DNA of 64,000 nucleotides, from contig NZ_QGGR01000025.1 in the NCBI RefSeq assembly GCF_003148685.1, positions 81,292 through 145,291 on the forward strand. The letters run 5' to 3'. Numbering within the stretch: the stretch's first letter is position 1; the number at the start of each line of letters is the position of its first letter. The notes under the pieces are model-generated. The model was given only the letters and a program-made list of their open reading frames with translations. It was not told the origin of the DNA and searched no databases. The translations under genes and the position numbers were made by a program. The DNA comes from Actinoplanes xinjiangensis (GTDB lineage: Bacteria; Actinomycetota; Actinomycetes; Mycobacteriales; Micromonosporaceae). This document shows positions 61,179 through 64,000 of this stretch, piece after piece.

Positions 61179-62410
61179 ACGGGATTTTCCGCCGGCGTTG
61201 CGCCTACCTGGCCGCTGCGGCGATCACCGCACCACTCCTGGCCGCCTGCGACCCGCCGGTTCAGGCGCAACCCTGTGAGTGGATGGCCGAGCGAGGCGAG
61301 ACGGACGGCCGCACGGCGATCCTCGTCGACGTCACCAACTCGACACGGGCGAGCGGCTCGGGCCGCGGTGCGCCGGACTACCCGGTGGCACTCAAGAACA
61401 GCATCGCCAGGGCGGTGGAGGCACGGGACACCGTAGCGGTCGCCCCGTTCAGCGGGTCGGAAGCGGATCTGGCCTGGAGTACGACCGACCAGTCCGCGGA
61501 CTGGGCCCGGGACGACGCCAACCCGGAGAACCGGAAGGATCGCCAGGACGAGGCGGAGGAGTGCCTCGGCAATGCGGTCGGGCTGGCTCAGAACACGGCG
61601 CCGACGGCTGCGGGCACCGACGTGCTCCGGCCGGCGGCCACCGCCGCCGAGTGGCTCCTCCAGGGCACGGGCAGCAAGCATCTGGTGATCGCGTCCGACG
61701 GGCTCATCACCGCGGGCTGCGCGAGCCTGGTCGAATCCCGCTTCTCCGGTACGGCCGAGATCGACGCGATCGTCAAGGCTTGTTCCTCCCCGTCGGTACA
61801 GGAGCTGAGGCCCACCGCCTTCGAGGGGATCACGGTCACCCTGGTCGGCATCGGCCATCCGGCCGCCGGTCAGCCGGTTCCGGCACCGGCCGCGGCGCAG
61901 TGGCTCAAACAGCTCTGGCAACGACTCTGCACCGAACAGGGCGGCCAGTGCGACGTGCGGACGTCGTCGGTCGGCAGCGCGCCAGACCGGATCGGGCCGG
62001 CCCCGGTGAAACAGTTCGACGACCCGAAGATCGACTACCGCTCGAAGGAGATCCGTTACAGCCTTCCGGAGGCCGCGCTCTTCGAGACCGGCGAGTCACA
62101 GCTCCGGGATGACGCCGAGCCCCTGCTCATGGAACTGGCGGTCGCCCTGCGGACCGGCAGTGTGGTCACCGCCCGCGTTCTGGGCTTCGCCGACCCGCGC
62201 GGCGACGGCATCTCGAACCGGACCCTCTCCGACGACCGCGCCGAGGCGGTGGCCGCGTTCCTGCGGAGCGAGAGCGTGGCGAACGTCAGCGCCGAGGGCA
62301 GGGGCGAGACCAACAGATGCGCCGACGGCAGCACGTTCCCCGCCGGCGCCGCCTCCGACAAGGAGACCGAGTGCGCCCGCCGGGTCGACGTCGTGGCGAC
62401 CAGAGCATGA
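61175..62410 (+). CDS. Lipoprotein with vWA-like and OmpA-C-like domains
   Basis: 411 residues, ATGA overlap with the previous gene. The lipobox is L-L-A-A-C with C25. Residues 46-270 look vWA-like: A-I-L-V-D-V-T-N-S-T holds a D-x-T-x-S MIDAS-type motif (D52, T54, S56), and later come H-L-V-I-A-S-D-G-L and V-T-L-V-G-I-G. The C-terminal 125 residues follow the OmpA peptidoglycan-binding pattern: L-F-E-T-G-E-S-Q-L, then G-F-A-D-P-R-G-D, S-D-D-R-A-E-A-V and R-R-V-D-V-V. An extracytoplasmic protein anchored to membrane and perhaps wall, in an operon of cytosolic signalling proteins, suggests envelope sensing. Confidence 0.72.
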   Translation: MNGIFRRRCAYLAAAAITAPLLAACDPPVQAQPCEWMAERGETDGRTAILVDVTNSTRASGSGRGAPDYPVALKNSIARAVEARDTVAVAPFSGSEADLAWSTTDQSADWARDDANPENRKDRQDEAEECLGNAVGLAQNTAPTAAGTDVLRPAATAAEWLLQGTGSKHLVIASDGLITAGCASLVESRFSGTAEIDAIVKACSSPSVQELRPTAFEGITVTLVGIGHPAAGQPVPAPAAAQWLKQLWQRLCTEQGGQCDVRTSSVGSAPDRIGPAPVKQFDDPKIDYRSKEIRYSLPEAALFETGESQLRDDAEPLLMELAVALRTGSVVTARVLGFADPRGDGISNRTLSDDRAEAVAAFLRSESVANVSAEGRGETNRCADGSTFPAGAASDKETECARRVDVVATRA

Positions 62411-62423
62411 GGAGACACTGACC

Positions 62424-63767
62424 ATGGATGAGTCAGCCAGCAACGGCCGGCGATGGCAGGCCCCGGTGCCCTGCCCCGCCGCCACCACCCTGCTCGGCGA
62501 CCCGGCGATGCCCACTCGGCCGCCCCGTGTCCAGGACATCGAGGCAGCAGCCCTGCTTCGCGCGTTCAGCAGGGCGAACGCCGCACTGCTGCAGGCCCGG
62601 ACGGCTTTGGACGAGGCCGGCGATCTGGTGGTGGACCGCTTCCACCGGGCGCAGCACGCCATCGACTGGATCACCCGGTACGTGTACCGGGACAAGGCCG
62701 CCGAAGCCCGGCGGGCCGAGGACGACGTCGTCCGTCGGCACGCCGACGACGGCCCCGAAGACCGGCGGAGGCGGGCACTGCCGAAATGGACGATCTGGGT
62801 CGTGCTGATCGTCGCCGGAATCTTCGACGTGGCCTTCGTGGGCAACGTGGTCCAGCGCATCTTCGGCGCCGGGCCCGACGAATTGATCTACTACCTCTCC
62901 TATCTACCGGGCATCGGTCTGGCCTTGGGCCTGTTCGTCGCCAGTCAGCGCCTCGCCGAGAACCTCTTCCGTCATCGGGAAAGGGCGACCCGATCGGGGC
63001 GGCGCGGCCGACTGAACCCGCGGCTCCTGCTGCGCAAGGTGTTGTGGGACTGGCGGCCGGAGGAGGAGACCCGCGAGGACCGCGACCTGCCCTGGGACCG
63101 CCTGGCCGGCCCGGTGGTCTTCGCCGGCCTGATCGTGGGAATGCTGGGGGCCGGCGCCTACATCCGGGCGGCGCAGGCCAAGAGCTTCCAAGCGCTGGCG
63201 GATTTCCAGCCGGTCTTCGTCGGGCTCCTCGTGCTGCTCAGCGTCTCCGCCCTCGCGGTGAAGGCCCTCACCCACAACCCGCACGCCGACAAGGCGCTCG
63301 ACGCGCGTAAGGGCATGGACCGGGTTCGTAAGAGCGTGAATGAACTGACCGAGGACGCACGGAAGCCGCTGGTCGAGCACAACAAGGCGTGGAACGCGCT
63401 CCGATCGGCGATCCTGTCGGTCGAGGGCGAGGCGGTCCGCATCGTCGAGGAGGAGTGCGCCCGGATCCTCGACGACCGTGGCCGGCGCGGGGAGGACGGC
63501 CCGTTGCGGCTGCCGCTCACCGTGCTGCAGCGGGCCGGCGAGGACGGGAAGACGACCGAGCAGCCGGTACTCCCGACACTACGTGTGGACATCCTCCAGG
63601 ACGCCCGTGACGTGGCCGAGCGCCATCACCCCCGGATCCTCCGGTCGGCTTTCGCGTCCGCGGGAGCTGCCCTCAACCGCCAGTTCCGGACCGGCGACCG
63701 GGACGCGCCCCGGATCGGTGAGATCCCCGCGCCGCGGCGGTCCGCGGACGTGGGCGAAGAGGGGTAA
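62424..63767 (+). CDS. Four-helix membrane protein closing the operon
   Basis: 447 residues; ATG 62424 follows GAGGAG. The cytosolic N-terminus has a helical segment (A-L-L-R-A-F-S-R-A-N-A-A-L-L-Q-A). TM helices lie near 120-140, 154-176, 228-250 and 262-284, with a charged loop between helices 2 and 3. The C-terminal 160 residues are soluble and helical (K-S-V-N-E-L-T-E-D-A-R-K-P-L-V-E). I recognise no family. It follows the lipoprotein gene by 13 bases and could be its membrane partner or the operon's effector. Confidence 0.65.
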   Translation: MDESASNGRRWQAPVPCPAATTLLGDPAMPTRPPRVQDIEAAALLRAFSRANAALLQARTALDEAGDLVVDRFHRAQHAIDWITRYVYRDKAAEARRAEDDVVRRHADDGPEDRRRRALPKWTIWVVLIVAGIFDVAFVGNVVQRIFGAGPDELIYYLSYLPGIGLALGLFVASQRLAENLFRHRERATRSGRRGRLNPRLLLRKVLWDWRPEEETREDRDLPWDRLAGPVVFAGLIVGMLGAGAYIRAAQAKSFQALADFQPVFVGLLVLLSVSALAVKALTHNPHADKALDARKGMDRVRKSVNELTEDARKPLVEHNKAWNALRSAILSVEGEAVRIVEEECARILDDRGRRGEDGPLRLPLTVLQRAGEDGKTTEQPVLPTLRVDILQDARDVAERHHPRILRSAFASAGAALNRQFRTGDRDAPRIGEIPAPRRSADVGEEG

Positions 63768-63779
63768 CAAGCGGCCGGG

Positions 63780-63908
63780 GTGGCCTTGAGCGCGGGCGCC
63801 GTCTCGCTCGGGGCCACCAGGCCCCGGGCGGGACGCAAGCGGGCCGGGCTGACCGTGGACCGGGCTCGGCGCGCCGGGCGCAGCGTGGTGGACTCCGACG
63901 AGGGTTAG
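63780..63908 (+). CDS. Possible 42-residue basic peptide
   Basis: GTG 63780 opens a short arginine-rich frame (A-G-R-K-R-A-G, then R-A-R-R-A-G-R-S) ending at 63908, 12 bases after the membrane-protein stop. There is no convincing ribosome-binding site. The last 90 bases of the window also keep a minus-strand frame open to the edge, so a leftward gene may end here. Low support for either. Confidence 0.2.
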   Translation: MALSAGAVSLGATRPRAGRKRAGLTVDRARRAGRSVVDSDEG

Positions 63909-64000
63909 TACTGCAACCCGATGTCGTTGCTTACGGCGGTTCGAGTCGTTTGCGGTAGTGACAGGCTCGAGCTTGTTCCTGGCGTCGGCGGCGATATCGG

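Noticed and set aside
63905..64000. Partial leftward gene at the right edge
   Set aside because: More than one minus-strand frame stays open over the last 90 bases; none shows a recognisable C-terminus, so no coordinates can be defended.

Overview
The window comes from a high-GC actinomycete. Strongly GC-biased third codon positions, GTG starts, Tat/Sec-secreted polysaccharidases with CBM2 and ricin-type domains, CebR-type LacI operators, a GlnR-like regulator, type VII secretion (WXG/EspC) genes and carbohydrate ABC systems without their own ATPase all point there. A soil or plant-litter Micromonosporaceae member (Actinoplanes or a relative) is my best guess; that placement is inference. I see no rRNA, no complete tRNA and no CRISPR array.

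Layout. 1-1086: lower-GC, partial membrane protein with a RHIM-like motif. 1.7-6.6 kb: conserved hypothetical, a secreted ricin/beta-helix protein and its divergent LacI regulator. 6.6-10.5 kb: a DUF234-type ATPase ending at a 3' tRNA fragment (possible att site), then a four-gene type VII secretion cassette with a metalloprotease-like toxin. 10.5-16.5 kb: STAND-LuxR regulator followed by aldehyde dehydrogenase, alcohol dehydrogenase and esterase. 16.6-19.9 kb: SNF2 helicase with SWIM finger. 20-30.4 kb: a 2,062-residue subtilase, a second AAA-LuxR regulator and a secreted trypsin-like protease. 30.5-34.7 kb: pyridoxal kinase, CBM2 esterase, and an ECF sigma factor coupled to a membrane-anchored AbfB sugar-binding protein. 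34.7-40.9 kb: patatin, CebR-like repressor, GH6 cellulase and M14 carboxypeptidase. 41.3-45.3 kb: GlnR-like regulator and a coupled MFS/GNAT/DUF6271 unit. 45.4-55.0 kb: a sugar-acid catabolic island (sugar dehydrogenase, lactonase, IlvD-type dehydratase, FAH-type enzyme, binding protein, one-piece fused double permease, IclR regulator), which reads as a Weimberg-like oxidative pathway.

The most interesting part is 55.3-63.8 kb. Two paralogous Crp/Fnr regulators flank a Pycsar-effector (PycTM/DUF5706) membrane protein. A tightly overlapping operon follows: a class III nucleotide-cyclase-homology protein, a HEAT-like P-loop protein, an unknown soluble protein, a lipoprotein with vWA-like and OmpA-like domains, and a four-helix membrane protein. 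The cyclase-like protein's C-terminus and the P-loop protein's linker carry the same short N-x-G-I-A-Q-[TS]-G-x-x-S-V-A-V motif. It looks like a paired amyloid-type signalling motif and suggests direct homotypic coupling. I read this as a candidate composite cyclic-nucleotide/amyloid-motif conflict or stress-response system. The individual family calls are reasonably supported; the system-level interpretation is inference.

Transcription signals are unusually legible. Long perfect hairpins follow many genes, CebR-type boxes sit at the cellulase/CebR and esterase promoters, and imperfect palindromes sit at the LacI and IclR intergenic regions.
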